A stretch of DNA of 64,000 nucleotides from DSWT01 sp035420085 (GCA_035420085.1 DAOLUH010000017.1:1-64000), one strand, 5' to 3'; counted from the first letter of the stretch, positions 25,471-34,672 are shown. Notes: generated from the sequence alone by a model not told the origin. Numbers and translations: made by a program.

Positions 25471-26595
25471 CTACGATTGTGCCATTGCGGTTAATACCTG
25501 GTCCCATTCGGGCAGGTTGTGCAGGATAGCGAAGCCCGGCTGTTGCTTCGTCCATTCGGCGTGCCTCCAGCCGTGATCTGCGGCGGCGTGGAGATAGTGC
25601 AGCGCCTTGTGCGCATCCCCAAGGTTGGCCCAGGCCAGGGCGGTGAGGTGGTAGTAGTAGTCGGGATTGTCGTCGCGCGCGGCGAAGACCTGCTCGTAAT
25701 ACTGGACGGTTTGGTGATAGGCTTCGCGCTGGAAGTGCATCCAGCCCAATTCCGCCCAATGATTCACCAGGTCGTAGATGTAAAAGTAGTAGGCGTATTC
25801 GCGGTTGCGTTTGAAGCCCACCTTCTCTGCCGTCTTCCACGAGCCGACGTTATCTGCATTGCAGTGCCAGCCGATGGCTTTGAAGCCGTGATTCAGGCAA
25901 TACTCCACCGTTGCGGCGGCGGCGATGGCCGCCAGCCCTTTGCGGCGATACGCCGGAGCAGTGACGATGCCGATGTCGATCTGCTCGTCGGCAAAACAGT
26001 CGGCCGTACACTGGGCAACGATCTGGTTCTCGTGCAGCACACAAAAGCCGATCCCGTTGGCGAGGAAGTTCTCGACTGTCCCCCAATACTCTTCTACGTC
26101 GTTCCATTCGCCGATGGCCTCAGGAACGATAATGTCGTCAGCCTCTAGCAAATCTCGATCTATGCGGCGGACGGTGTACCCGGCGGGCAGCGCGGCACGC
26201 CAGTCGAAGGCCAGTTCGCGGCACAGGTAGTGGTAGCGTTCGAGTTTTTCGGCCTCATGGGTGGGGATCAGCTCAGGCAGCCGGGCCTCCCATGCTTCGG
26301 GATGAATGGCGAGCGACAGGGAATCATCCCCGTTCACGTATACTTCGCCGGTGAAGAGCTTTTCACGGATGAACTCGCGCAACGCCTCCAACGTCGCCGG
26401 GTTATCGTGCTCTCCGGCGAGCAAGTAACCTTCGACGGTCAGAGCGAACGCCGTGCGCGGGTGTTCCACGTCATCCACGAAAATCCGCCCCGGGTTGTGG
26501 CCCTGCATCGCCGCGCGGAGGGACAGACTGTAGTCGAATCCGGCAAACAAGGGCCGGACGCGCTCGAATTGATCGCGGGTTAGTTCTTTAAGCAT
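25471..26595 (-). CDS. GNAT N-acetyltransferase with C-terminal helical (TPR-like) tail
   Basis: 374 residues. The GNAT core lies around 120-255: GIGFCVLHENQIVAQCTADC, then IDIGIVTAPAYRRKGLAAIAA with the acetyl-CoA loop (R-R-K-G-L-A), then ECLNHGF-like WHCNADNVGSWKTAEKVGF, the usual C-terminal signature. Residues 285-370 are helical repeats (YEQVFAARDDNPDYYYHLTA, then AHKALHYLHAAADHGW) resembling TPR units. The N-terminal 110 residues form a second, degenerate acyltransferase-like lobe. The substrate is unknown. The stop codon lies only four bases from the N gap. It is one of four GNAT-type genes in this window. Confidence 0.85.
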   Translation of the reverse strand: MLKELTRDQFERVRPLFAGFDYSLSLRAAMQGHNPGRIFVDDVEHPRTAFALTVEGYLLAGEHDNPATLEALREFIREKLFTGEVYVNGDDSLSLAIHPEAWEARLPELIPTHEAEKLERYHYLCRELAFDWRAALPAGYTVRRIDRDLLEADDIIVPEAIGEWNDVEEYWGTVENFLANGIGFCVLHENQIVAQCTADCFADEQIDIGIVTAPAYRRKGLAAIAAAATVEYCLNHGFKAIGWHCNADNVGSWKTAEKVGFKRNREYAYYFYIYDLVNHWAELGWMHFQREAYHQTVQYYEQVFAARDDNPDYYYHLTALAWANLGDAHKALHYLHAAADHGWRHAEWTKQQPGFAILHNLPEWDQVLTAMAQS

Positions 26596-26645
26596 CTGAT
26601 AACTTTATCTCCTTTGGCAGTTGTTGGCTCATTGTACCCTGTTTT

Positions 26646-27617
26646 TTACACTTCGAGTGGCAGGTAAATGGCGAAGCGGCAGCGGTCATCTCCCTTGAGC
26701 ACGGATTCGAGGACTTCGGCCCGTACCGGCTTCCCCAACGTCACTTCCCAGGGCTTTTTGTGGAAGCCGGCACTGCAATTGCAGAAAGTGGCGGTCAGGC
26801 TCACGTCCCCGCTCTTGATGGCCTCGCGCGCCCACGGACAGTGGCAATAGAAGTAGCGCCTGAGGGTAGGGTCTGTCTCCGCGAGATATGCCGAGGTCAT
26901 GAAGGGGATTTTGGTCTCGAAAACAACGTTGCCTTCCCGCCGCCCGCCGCCGATTTCAGGATCGTTCTTGACGAACGCAATCACTTCATCAGTGATTTCC
27001 TGCGCGAAGAACAGCCGACCCTCGCGCTGGCACGTTTCCAGTTGCTCGACAAACACCTGTTTTTTCCGGCGCAGGTACTCATCGAGATCGGCAGATTCCT
27101 GGTAGCGCTGCCGTTCCTGCGCGAAGTATTCGTCCGGCAGATCGCGCAGACTGTCCGCCAGCAGCGCCTTGCACGCGTTCGTACCCAGTTTAGCTTCGAG
27201 CCGTTCGACGACAGGATGCATCGTGCGCGGCTTGTCGGGCGTGGGCAGACCCAGCGGCGCGACGCTAATCCCGGCGAAAACCTCATCTCGCATGTCCTCG
27301 CCGAACATCTCGGCGACCCGACGATAGAGATTTCCCTGCGCTTCCGCTCCGTCGAGCAGTTCGAGGATGGCAACGAACAGCGCGTTGTTTTTGGTGAACA
27401 CACCGTAGCGCGCCAGCGCCAGATAGTTGTCCTCGGTGTTTTGCCCTTCGGCAATCAGGCGCTCCGAGAAGGCCCAGGCTGTTTCTACTATGGGCGTGGC
27501 ACTTTTCTCCTCGGCGAACTGCTCGAAGCGTTCGACCAGCGCGATGGCGGCCTCTATTTTCTCATCAGAGACTTTGCGAGTCTCCAAAAGTGCGCGAAAC
27601 CCTTGTTGATCTACCAT
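26646..27617 (-). CDS. Conserved protein with C-terminal CxC...CxC...C motif (paralogue A)
   Basis: A 323-residue soluble protein that I cannot name with confidence. The N-terminal 200 residues are helical. The last 80 hold a distinctive cysteine pattern: RYFYCHCPWAREAI, then FCNCSAGFHKKPWEVTLGKP and a final DDRCRFAIYLPLEV. A second protein at 28575-29648 has the same C-terminal pattern in the same spacing, so this is a domain family, plausibly metal- or heme-binding. The closing CRFAI-x-LP strand recalls V4R/ATC-hydrolase-like ligand-binding domains. It lies between GNAT and CPBP genes on one strand. Confidence 0.75.
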   Translation of the reverse strand: MVDQQGFRALLETRKVSDEKIEAAIALVERFEQFAEEKSATPIVETAWAFSERLIAEGQNTEDNYLALARYGVFTKNNALFVAILELLDGAEAQGNLYRRVAEMFGEDMRDEVFAGISVAPLGLPTPDKPRTMHPVVERLEAKLGTNACKALLADSLRDLPDEYFAQERQRYQESADLDEYLRRKKQVFVEQLETCQREGRLFFAQEITDEVIAFVKNDPEIGGGRREGNVVFETKIPFMTSAYLAETDPTLRRYFYCHCPWAREAIKSGDVSLTATFCNCSAGFHKKPWEVTLGKPVRAEVLESVLKGDDRCRFAIYLPLEV

Positions 27618-27659
27618 TTATCTTCGTTCTCCTAAAAATCATCTTACTTCAACGCTTAA

Positions 27660-27704
27660 GGCGGATCACAATCCGCCGTCTTCGCAGCGTCGGATTGTGA
27701 TCCG
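27660..27704. repeat. Dispersed palindromic element
   Basis: GGCGGATCACAATCCGCC (27660-27677) and CGGATTGTGATCCG (27691-27704) are inverted copies of one another, each itself partly palindromic. It lies in the gap between two minus-strand genes and may act as a terminator-like hairpin. Confidence 0.7.
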
Positions 27705-27727
27705 GTGCGAACACTTCCTTATCTTCG

Positions 27728-28540
27728 TCAAGAAGCATCGGTTACAGCAGGCGGAAGCGCCATCTGCACCAGCAGCCCGCTGCCGAGGATACCGAGCGGC
27801 AGGCTGAACCACAAGAGTCGCCGGTAAGCCAAAATCCCAGGCGTGATCATAGGCGTCGTGAGGCCCTGTACGGCAACTACCGCATTACCGACAAAGTGCA
27901 GCAGTACCGCCGGCCATAGACTCCCGCCCCATACCACCACCGCGCCCCACCATACCGCGCTGATACATGTTTGTACGGTCAGCAGCAGTACCGAAGACCA
28001 CGAGGCTCCGTGGGTGAAGACTTGAGTGATGTGCATGAGCGCGAAGAGCACGGCGCTGAGAACCACACTTCCGATGATTCCCAGCCGGGTGTGGCCCCAG
28101 GCATGGAGCAAAACATACAGCATCACGCCACGAAACAAGAGTTCCTCGCTCAGGGCAACTACAGCATGTGTCAGGACAGTCGCATTGAAAGCAGTCGCCC
28201 GTGTCAGACTTGAAATGTCGAAGGCGACCTTGCCGTAGAAGGCGAAGAGGCTCGCGCCGGCAAAGTAGAGCATCCCCACCACGGCCAGCGCCCAGACTTG
28301 CCAGCGGCCCAACCGGGTGACTCCTGCCGCTTCCAGCCAACCCAACCGCCATGCTAACCAAAACACGCAGGCCGTTACGGCGAGCCGTCCCACCGTGGTT
28401 GTGACGGCGTCGCCGTAAGGCCTGTGCAGGACGCCTGAAGCGATGCCCGTAAAGACAAGCGCCGCCACAAACCAAGCCACCATCAAGCTAATTGCAAACA
28501 GAACCGGGGAATTTGTGGCAAAAGACTTAAGCGTGTTCAT
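27728..28540 (-). CDS. CPBP family intramembrane glutamic protease (Abi)
   Basis: A 270-residue polytopic protein with about seven helices. The CPBP motifs are intact: VALSEELLFRGVMLY (Glu132, Glu133, Arg137) and VLFALMHITQVFTHG with the conserved His about residue 171. Relatives include Rce1 CAAX prenyl proteases, bacteriocin self-immunity proteins and regulators of antimicrobial peptide production. No peptide precursor is evident next door. It is flanked by the two Cys-motif paralogues on the same strand. Confidence 0.85.
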   Translation of the reverse strand: MNTLKSFATNSPVLFAISLMVAWFVAALVFTGIASGVLHRPYGDAVTTTVGRLAVTACVFWLAWRLGWLEAAGVTRLGRWQVWALAVVGMLYFAGASLFAFYGKVAFDISSLTRATAFNATVLTHAVVALSEELLFRGVMLYVLLHAWGHTRLGIIGSVVLSAVLFALMHITQVFTHGASWSSVLLLTVQTCISAVWWGAVVVWGGSLWPAVLLHFVGNAVVAVQGLTTPMITPGILAYRRLLWFSLPLGILGSGLLVQMALPPAVTDAS

Positions 28541-28574
28541 TGATCCTCCATATTCTACCAGTCATTCAGCCGTT

Positions 28575-29648
28575 TTACAGATCCTCCGGCAAGTGAATGG
28601 CAAACCGGCACACATCATTGCCCCGGAGCACCGAGCTGACGATGTCGATGCTCACCGGCTTGCCGATAGCGCCCTCGAACTGTCGGCGATACCACCCTGA
28701 TCCGCAGTAGCAGAAGGATGGCGACATCCCTTGATCCAGGTTGTTGCGGATCAGCGGACAGAAGCAATAGGCGCTGCGCCGTTCGAGATCGGTTTTGGCC
28801 TCGGCGTAGGCCTGCGGATCGCGGGGGCCTTTGGCGGCGTAGATGATGTAGCCTTCGCGCGTGGGGCGGGTTTCGCTCCAACCGGGATCGGCCTCCATAA
28901 AGTCGAGGACGGCGTCCACGGCCTGGAGACCGTCGTGGGTTTGGGCATAAGCAGCATCGAAGACGGCCTTGAGTTTGGCGACCTGGCCCGGCGGGAAGAC
29001 GTGGGCGCAGCCGGAGAGGACGTCGTACTTTTGATGCTCGTCCGCCAGACCCTCAAGCCGTTCCAGCATCCCTTTGACCCACAGAAAACGGTCTTCTGTG
29101 CGGGAGGCGATGCTCAGCGTCTCGCTGCCCTGCATGACCGCGTCGCGCGTCTCCTGGCCCAGGACACGTTCCAGACCGTGGGCCAGCTTGCCGTTCCAAT
29201 CGTGGATGATGAACTGCGCTTCGGTCCCCGGCCCGCCTGGATGTGTGGGATCGCCGTAGACTTCGCGGCCAAACTCATCGGAGATGATGGCGTGCTCGTT
29301 GGCATAAGCGTAGAGGGCGCGGTAGGTCTCCCGGAGCTTTTCCGGCGCGTCCTGATGCACGAGCGCGAGCACATCCATGGCCGGCAAAGCCCTGGTGCGG
29401 AGGCTCGGTGCGCCATTTCTGAATGGCGCGGTGACTTCGCGGTTGACCGGGAAACCGATTTCGGCGTCGTATCCGTCGGTGACGCTGGTGACGAATTGGA
29501 AGATGGCGAAGGGCGCTCCCGCGATAGCATCCTCCGGGAGTTCCTGCGCCAGTTGCGCCAGGAGCGGGCCGATGTCAGTGCGACGTTGCACCACGAATTT
29601 GGCCGTGGCGACCAGACTTGCTTCTAGACGCTTGTGTTGAATATCCAT
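28575..29648 (-). CDS. Conserved protein with C-terminal CxC...CxC...C motif (paralogue B)
   Basis: A 357-residue soluble protein, homologous at its C-terminus to the gene at 26646-27617: SAYCFCPLIRNNL, FCYCGSGWYRRQFEGAIGKP and VCRFAIHLPEDL, with the same spacing. The N-terminal part is helical and different. I do not recognise a characterised relative. The shared cysteines are probably a metal or cofactor site. The start has a GGAGG upstream. It is separated from the downstream CPBP gene by 34 bp. Confidence 0.72.
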   Translation of the reverse strand: MDIQHKRLEASLVATAKFVVQRRTDIGPLLAQLAQELPEDAIAGAPFAIFQFVTSVTDGYDAEIGFPVNREVTAPFRNGAPSLRTRALPAMDVLALVHQDAPEKLRETYRALYAYANEHAIISDEFGREVYGDPTHPGGPGTEAQFIIHDWNGKLAHGLERVLGQETRDAVMQGSETLSIASRTEDRFLWVKGMLERLEGLADEHQKYDVLSGCAHVFPPGQVAKLKAVFDAAYAQTHDGLQAVDAVLDFMEADPGWSETRPTREGYIIYAAKGPRDPQAYAEAKTDLERRSAYCFCPLIRNNLDQGMSPSFCYCGSGWYRRQFEGAIGKPVSIDIVSSVLRGNDVCRFAIHLPEDL

Positions 29649-29656
29649 GAGACCTC

Positions 29657-30571
29657 CTATGCGCTTTGTTCTAAATGTGATTTGAACCTTTTGATCAAGT
29701 AATATTCCTTAACGGGATCGGGATATCCGTCGGACATCCCGAACACGACGTACCCCATCCGGCGAAAGAAGTCGGGAGATTGGAACGAAAGGGCGGATGC
29801 TTGCACGGCGATGCACCCATGCTCCGTGGCGATTCTTTCAGCCTCCAGGAGCAGTTTTTTGCCCAGGCCGCGCCCGCGGTATCGTTCATCGAGCCAGAGC
29901 AACTCGATGACCAGATTCCTCATGGTCGTGAAGGCGAGCAGCCCGCCAATGATATCATCGGCACAATCCTTGATGACCAGCTTGATCCCGATCCCGCCTC
30001 GCTTGTTGCCGATTTGTTCATCGACGTAACGGCCCAGTCCCGCTTGGACGATTTCCATATCTTCTTCCGTCACCTCTGCGGTGATCGGGAACCGCCCGTT
30101 CTCTTTCAGGCAAACCTGATGATCAGGCTGGAGACGCTTACTGAGAACGTACTCCGTGATTCCATCCGGGTACCCATCATAGACGCCCAACAGCGCATAG
30201 CCGATCTTTTGATAGAACCCGGGCGCCTGGAAGGAAAGGCTCCAGGTGTGAGAGGTGATACAGCCCTTGTCGAAACCGATGCGCTCCGCTGCCAGCACGA
30301 GGTCTGTGCCATAGCCGCGCTTACGGTATTCATCCGCCACCCAGAGCGCCTCCAGGTACATCACCCGTACTTGCGTGCTGGCGCTGACTCCACCGACGAT
30401 ATTTCCTTCTGAGTCCTTTAAGACCAGGTAGATCTCAATTCCGGGTTTGTCGTATTCGCCGTTCGTTTGTGCGCGGTTGTATTCTCCCATTTTCTGTCTG
30501 ATGAGGGCGATCTCCCTCTCAGTGGGAGTATTGCTGAATGTAAGTGAATGGATAGAATCGGCGTTTTGCAT
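29657..30571 (-). CDS. Tandem GNAT N-acetyltransferase
   Basis: 304 residues from the ATG at 30571, with GGAG nine bases upstream. Two GNAT domains are present. The first holds YLEALWVADEYRKRGYGTDL and ends PGFYQKIGYALLGVYDGYPD; the second holds IELLWLDERYRGRGLGKKLL and ends PDFFRRMGYVVFGMSDGYPD. Both retain the acetyl-CoA-binding R/Q-x-x-G-x-G/A loop, so both may be active. The duplication is internal and the halves are clearly related. Substrate unknown; small-molecule or antibiotic acetylation is possible. Confidence 0.88.
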   Translation of the reverse strand: MQNADSIHSLTFSNTPTEREIALIRQKMGEYNRAQTNGEYDKPGIEIYLVLKDSEGNIVGGVSASTQVRVMYLEALWVADEYRKRGYGTDLVLAAERIGFDKGCITSHTWSLSFQAPGFYQKIGYALLGVYDGYPDGITEYVLSKRLQPDHQVCLKENGRFPITAEVTEEDMEIVQAGLGRYVDEQIGNKRGGIGIKLVIKDCADDIIGGLLAFTTMRNLVIELLWLDERYRGRGLGKKLLLEAERIATEHGCIAVQASALSFQSPDFFRRMGYVVFGMSDGYPDPVKEYYLIKRFKSHLEQSA

Positions 30572-30739
30572 ATTGTCAGTCTCCAAAATGACTTGTGAAT
30601 TCTCATTTTACCGACCGGATGCGGTATCTCGTTCACGTGGTGACGGTCGGCTTCAACCTTTGCGTGACATTCCTTTATAGGATAAAGCAAAACCGTGGCG
30701 GGCGTACTGGTCATTGGGGGAGTTTTGGCACAGATTTAG

Positions 30740-31186
30740 TCAGTCTGTTCTTGAGTGCGACGTCACGTTGAGGAACGTGCTGACGACAAACAGCGTCGCG
30801 TACACGTACCACAAGGGTTTATAGATGAGCGCCAGGGGAAACCAAAAGAACATCACCGTCGCCAGATACATAACAACATACGGCCCAAAGATGGGCCAGA
30901 AAATGGGCGTGCGCCACTCGATTTTCTTCACGTATTCGACGGTGTAGCCGAAAATCGCCCAGACGAGATAGAGCAAGCCGCCCAGCCACAGCGACCAGGG
31001 CTTGCCGCCCAGGAGCAGCCGCAGGCTGACCGCAAAAGCCGCCAAGCTGAGGGCGTAGACGATCGGCCCATAGCGGATCGCGGCAGCGAAGCGCCATTTG
31101 CGCAGGGCAAAATGGACGATCAGTACAAGCTGAAAGAGAAAAGCCGTCACAACGAACAGGACTTCTAAATGATCAAGTCTAAGCAT
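30740..31186 (-). CDS. Small polytopic membrane protein of unknown function
   Basis: A 148-residue protein with four or five hydrophobic helices (LEVLFVVTAFLFQLVLIVHF, IVYALSLAAFAVSLRLLLG, LWLGGLLYLVWAIFGYTV, VVMYLATVMFFWFPLALIY, YVYATLFVVSTFL). It shows no family motif that I know. It overlaps the upstream CPBP gene by 8 bp, so the two are likely co-translated and may act together in the membrane. Confidence 0.75.
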   Translation of the reverse strand: MLRLDHLEVLFVVTAFLFQLVLIVHFALRKWRFAAAIRYGPIVYALSLAAFAVSLRLLLGGKPWSLWLGGLLYLVWAIFGYTVEYVKKIEWRTPIFWPIFGPYVVMYLATVMFFWFPLALIYKPLWYVYATLFVVSTFLNVTSHSRTD

Positions 31187-32054
31187 TTATTGCCTCCGAC
31201 CTATGGGATCTCTTTTTGAGCTGGGCTTTAAGGAAGACCATCAACCATGGGACAAATGAGAGATGTATCAGGTATGTTTGTCCCCAATACTCCAGGGAAT
31301 AGACCGGTTTTCCTTCAGCCATCCAGAGAAACAGGTGCCATAGGGGCCAGAAAACGTTCAGGACCAGACAGGCAACCAAAGGACTGGTGAGCGACTGCAT
31401 CCTGGGCAGTGCAAATCCTCGCCAACCGGCCTCTTCACCGGTAGCGTTGAAAAAGAAGACCTGGTAGAAGAACTTCACTGCGACCAAACCGATCAACGCC
31501 AGCCCCGTTCCCGAGAACGGTCTGGCTGCACTGGACTGTTTACCGAGCAGGCTGCCGACAAGGTTGGAGAGCAGAACCAAAACCGGAAACAAGACCAACG
31601 CCAGGAGGACCCACCCCCACACACCGCGCAGTCGAACCAACGAAGCCAGATAGCGCTTCACTGCCGGGATGCGCGAATAGGCCATGCTGATCACAAAGGC
31701 AACCGGTATCACCGAAACGAGGGTGAACCCGACCATGATGGGTGAAAACGGAGCATGGTTGATCACCGTGTTGTTGGCAAGAAACACAAGCGCAGATACA
31801 CCCCATGCCACAAGAAAGGCGATCCAGTAAGCGCGTTTTATCCCCTCTCTGGGCTGGGTGTGTGTTATGGTCGTGATGGTGATCCCCGCCAGCGCAGGTC
31901 CGCAGGTAGCGACAAAAACCAACGGGGCCAGTAAAAAGTTACCCTTTCTTATCACTGCATCATAGGAGAACCCCAGCCCCCAGGTGATGGCGAAGGTGAG
32001 GATGAAGAAGGCGGTGACTTGATGCCCTTTGATCCAGGCGGACAGTTTGTTCAT
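31179..32054 (-). CDS. CPBP family intramembrane glutamic protease, second copy
   Basis: A 291-residue polytopic protein. The catalytic motif NATGEEAGWRGFALP (Glu207, Glu208, Arg212) and the following NVFWPLWHLFLW with His identify the CPBP/Rce1-like family. It is only distantly similar to the copy at 27728-28540. AAGGAGTTGAG is a good ribosome-binding site. It heads a two-gene unit with the small membrane protein overlapping its stop. Confidence 0.85.
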   Translation of the reverse strand: MNKLSAWIKGHQVTAFFILTFAITWGLGFSYDAVIRKGNFLLAPLVFVATCGPALAGITITTITHTQPREGIKRAYWIAFLVAWGVSALVFLANNTVINHAPFSPIMVGFTLVSVIPVAFVISMAYSRIPAVKRYLASLVRLRGVWGWVLLALVLFPVLVLLSNLVGSLLGKQSSAARPFSGTGLALIGLVAVKFFYQVFFFNATGEEAGWRGFALPRMQSLTSPLVACLVLNVFWPLWHLFLWMAEGKPVYSLEYWGQTYLIHLSFVPWLMVFLKAQLKKRSHRSEAINA

Positions 32055-32307
32055 AAACTCAACTCCTTACTTCATGCGGTCGTAGGTGCATACGTCCGAG
32101 GGCAAATCGAGAAAGGCGCGCATGTGAGGATAGAATTGCTCTGGGTACTCCTGCCAAAAGTGACGTCGCACTTGTCGAGCAAGACAAACCATAAAGGGAT
32201 TGCCCATCATATAATGCAATCAAAGTATAGCAAGAAATGTTCTGCAAAATATCAGTCGATTGGACAGTGTTTTGACTGGACAGGTATACAGTTTCTCCTA
32301 TCACCAA

Positions 32308-33411
32308 TCATATCAGAAAGTGACCATCCCGGTAGAAAAGCTCGCTATCCACGCGGATTTCGGTCTCGCTTTTGGCGTCGCAGATAAAATCCCAATGGAT
32401 GCTGGATCGGTTGACGCCGCCGGTTTCAGGATAGCTGTTCCCGACCGCCAGATGGAAGGTGCCGCCGATCTTCTCGTCATACAGGATATCCCGGGTGAAG
32501 TGCTGGATGCCGTAGTTCGTGCCCAATCCAAGCTCGCCCAGATAGCGCGCGCCCGGATCAACGTCGAGCATCGTCAACAGGAAATCCTCGTTCTTCCCGG
32601 CAGTGGCTTTGACCACCCGGCCGTCTTTGAATTCCATGCGCACATCTTCCACCGCGCGCCCCATCATGATCGCTGGGTAACTGAACTCTACCCAACCCTT
32701 GGCCGAGTCTTCCACCGGCCCGGTGAATATCTCTCCGCTGGGCATATTTTGATCGCCGGCGGAGTTGACGAATTTCCGCCCCTCGATGGAGAGCGTGAGG
32801 TCCGCGTGGGAGCCGCGAATGGTCAGCGTCTTTTTCCCCGCCAGCCATTTGACCAGGCGTTCCTGTTCGGCGTGAAGCTGTTGCCAGCATCCCACCGGGT
32901 CTGGCTGGTCCGCGAAGGTCGCGCCAAAGACAAAATCCTCGTAATCCGCCAGGCTCATCTCGGCTTCCTGCGCCAGGGCCAGGCAGGGATAATTCGTCAT
33001 CACCCACCGCAGGTCGCCGGAAGCGGAGCGGCGCATGTGCGTATCCATCCACTGCCGGTAGGCCAACTGCCGTGTCTGTTGCCGGGCCGGCTCGATGCTG
33101 CTCAAAGCGCGGGTGTTTTCAGGCGCGGCGATGAAAATCGACACCTGCATCGTCTCGACCACGAACATATCCAGCGGGGAAGCCCATTGCAGTTGCGCTT
33201 CATTCCCGTGGGCCAGGTAGACTTCCTCTAGCTGGTCGCACTCCAGCGATACCGTTGGGTATCCGCCCGCTTTCAGCACATGGCGAACGACCTCCCTGAC
33301 CAAAGGAACGGCGATGCGCCCGGCAGTGATGTGCACCCACTCGCCCGGTTGCACTTTGGTCGAATAGTTGACCAGCACATTTGCCAGCTTTTCTAATCGT
33401 TGATCCGGCAT
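32308..33411 (-). CDS. M29 family aminopeptidase (AmpS/AmpT type)
   Basis: A 367-residue cytosolic metallo-aminopeptidase. Visible family features: N-terminal VQPGEWVHITAG, the central NMPSGEIFTGPVEDSAKG with metal ligand Glu, ARYLGELGLGTN with the second Glu, LGTNYGIQHFTRDILYDEKI and the closing IHWDFICD with His and Asp ligands. M29 enzymes are dimeric, bind two Zn/Co ions and release N-terminal residues with broad specificity. It follows two smaller genes on the same strand by 24 bp, so it probably belongs to their transcript. Confidence 0.92.
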   Translation of the reverse strand: MPDQRLEKLANVLVNYSTKVQPGEWVHITAGRIAVPLVREVVRHVLKAGGYPTVSLECDQLEEVYLAHGNEAQLQWASPLDMFVVETMQVSIFIAAPENTRALSSIEPARQQTRQLAYRQWMDTHMRRSASGDLRWVMTNYPCLALAQEAEMSLADYEDFVFGATFADQPDPVGCWQQLHAEQERLVKWLAGKKTLTIRGSHADLTLSIEGRKFVNSAGDQNMPSGEIFTGPVEDSAKGWVEFSYPAIMMGRAVEDVRMEFKDGRVVKATAGKNEDFLLTMLDVDPGARYLGELGLGTNYGIQHFTRDILYDEKIGGTFHLAVGNSYPETGGVNRSSIHWDFICDAKSETEIRVDSELFYRDGHFLI

Positions 33412-33435
33412 CGCGTCCTCCTGCTCATGTGCGTG

Positions 33436-34344
33436 TCAGTTGAAAGACTTCCCCCAACACTCGTTGTCGTATATCTTCCGAAATCCGACAGCCTGGTAAA
33501 AATCCAGATCTGCTCCGACGTAAGCCACCCTGGCGCCCAGCGCCGCTGCGCGGCGGATGCCTTCCAGCACGGCGGCTTTCCCCAGCCCCATACGCCGGTA
33601 ATCCGGGTCGGTGGTTACGGGTTCGACGAAGGCGAACCGGCCGGTCGGTTCGTAGAACATGCCGCAGAGCGCGACCAAATCGCCGTTGGGGGCCTGCACC
33701 ACAATTTTCAGGTCGCGCTGCGCTTTAGGGGTGTCGAACATCTTTCTCCGGCTTTCCAGCTTCTCAGCGTTGACCGGCGGTTCATCCAGATTGCCGAAGC
33801 CGCGCCACAGCAGACGATGAACCTTGACCCAGTCACATTCGTCCGCCAGACTTTTCAGGCCAAAGCCCGCGGGCAGCGTGATAGCGGGAAAGGGATCTGG
33901 GATAGCAAACCTGGCGAGTGGCCGGGCTTCCTCTGCATCTTTTTGGTAGCCACGCGCTTCGACCAGGGAAGCAAAAGCCGCGTCGCTGTCATTCACGTAC
34001 ACCTTCAGATACCTTCCTGCGCCATCTCGCGTTGGGCCGGCCAGGGCTTTTTCCGCGTAGTCGAGCATCTCTTGCCGCAAATGCCGGTAGGCCGGGTGAA
34101 ACTGAAAGAACGCTTCCCCCAAAGACGATTCATAATTTACGACAGCGACGATCCTCCCCGCATCCTCCCAAATCCCGATCTTTTCCACGGATGAGACATC
34201 GAAGCAAGGATGGCCGTGCATGTATTCCCAGGCCGGTTCGAGCCAGTTGCCATCCAGGTTTCCCGGTTGGTGGTGTTCGATGAGGAATCGATCCACACGC
34301 CAGTAATCGTCTGGACTGTTGTAGTGTCGAAATGTTACACGCAT
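33436..34344 (-). CDS. GNAT N-acetyltransferase (two-lobed)
   Basis: 302 residues from the ATG at 34344, which has AAGGAG six bases before it. The N-terminal half looks like a degenerate GNAT lobe (YMHGHPCFD, FQFHPAYRHLRQEML). The C-terminal half is a full domain: VALCGMFYEPTGRFAFVEPV, then TDPDYRRMGLGKAAVLEGIR and the end motif YVGADLDFYQAVGFRKIYDN. Substrate unknown. The next gene upstream, a 79-residue protein, overlaps an alternative start region by a few bases, so the two are linked. Confidence 0.88.
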   Translation of the reverse strand: MRVTFRHYNSPDDYWRVDRFLIEHHQPGNLDGNWLEPAWEYMHGHPCFDVSSVEKIGIWEDAGRIVAVVNYESSLGEAFFQFHPAYRHLRQEMLDYAEKALAGPTRDGAGRYLKVYVNDSDAAFASLVEARGYQKDAEEARPLARFAIPDPFPAITLPAGFGLKSLADECDWVKVHRLLWRGFGNLDEPPVNAEKLESRRKMFDTPKAQRDLKIVVQAPNGDLVALCGMFYEPTGRFAFVEPVTTDPDYRRMGLGKAAVLEGIRRAAALGARVAYVGADLDFYQAVGFRKIYDNECWGKSFN

Positions 34345-34358
34345 AAGGGACTCCTTGA

Positions 34359-34598
34359 TCAAAGCCTTTCGCTATTCATGACCGGATTCACCGTGATGAC
34401 AGTCAACCCCAAATCGTGAAGTTTCAGCAACAGCCCCAACAGGGCGGACTGGTCGGCAACCGGCCCGGTCAACACCGTGTAGCCTTCGTGATACGTGATC
34501 TCGAAGTGATCGAACCAATCCGCCCAGGCGGCATCCAGGCGGCCTTTTACCTGGATTTGATAGTACGTATGACCGGTAAAATCGTCAGGATTGTTCAT
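34359..34598 (-). CDS. Small conserved soluble protein (79 residues)
   Basis: A 79-residue protein with the layout YYQIQVKGRLDAAWADWFDH, then TVLTGPVADQSALLGLLLKL and HDLGLTVITVNPV. I recognise this pattern as a widespread uncharacterised small protein: beta strand, helix with W-x-x-W/F, two strands, helix, strand. The function is unknown; it often lies next to enzymes or regulators. It has an AGGTGTG-type ribosome-binding site and is first in a unit with a GNAT protein and M29 aminopeptidase. A perfect inverted repeat lies 48 bp upstream. Confidence 0.8.
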   Translation of the reverse strand: MNNPDDFTGHTYYQIQVKGRLDAAWADWFDHFEITYHEGYTVLTGPVADQSALLGLLLKLHDLGLTVITVNPVMNSERL

Positions 34599-34645
34599 AG
34601 CACACCTCTTTCCATTTCATCATACAAACATCCGGCTCAGACGTC

Positions 34646-34672
34646 ATCCTCAAAATTAGGTATTTTGAGGAT
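34646..34672. promoter_or_regulatory. Perfect inverted repeat, candidate operator
   Basis: ATCCTCAAAAT and ATTTTGAGGAT (11 bp each, loop TAGGT) lie 48 bp upstream of the 79-residue protein gene. There is no T tract in either direction, so an operator is more likely than a terminator. Confidence 0.5.
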
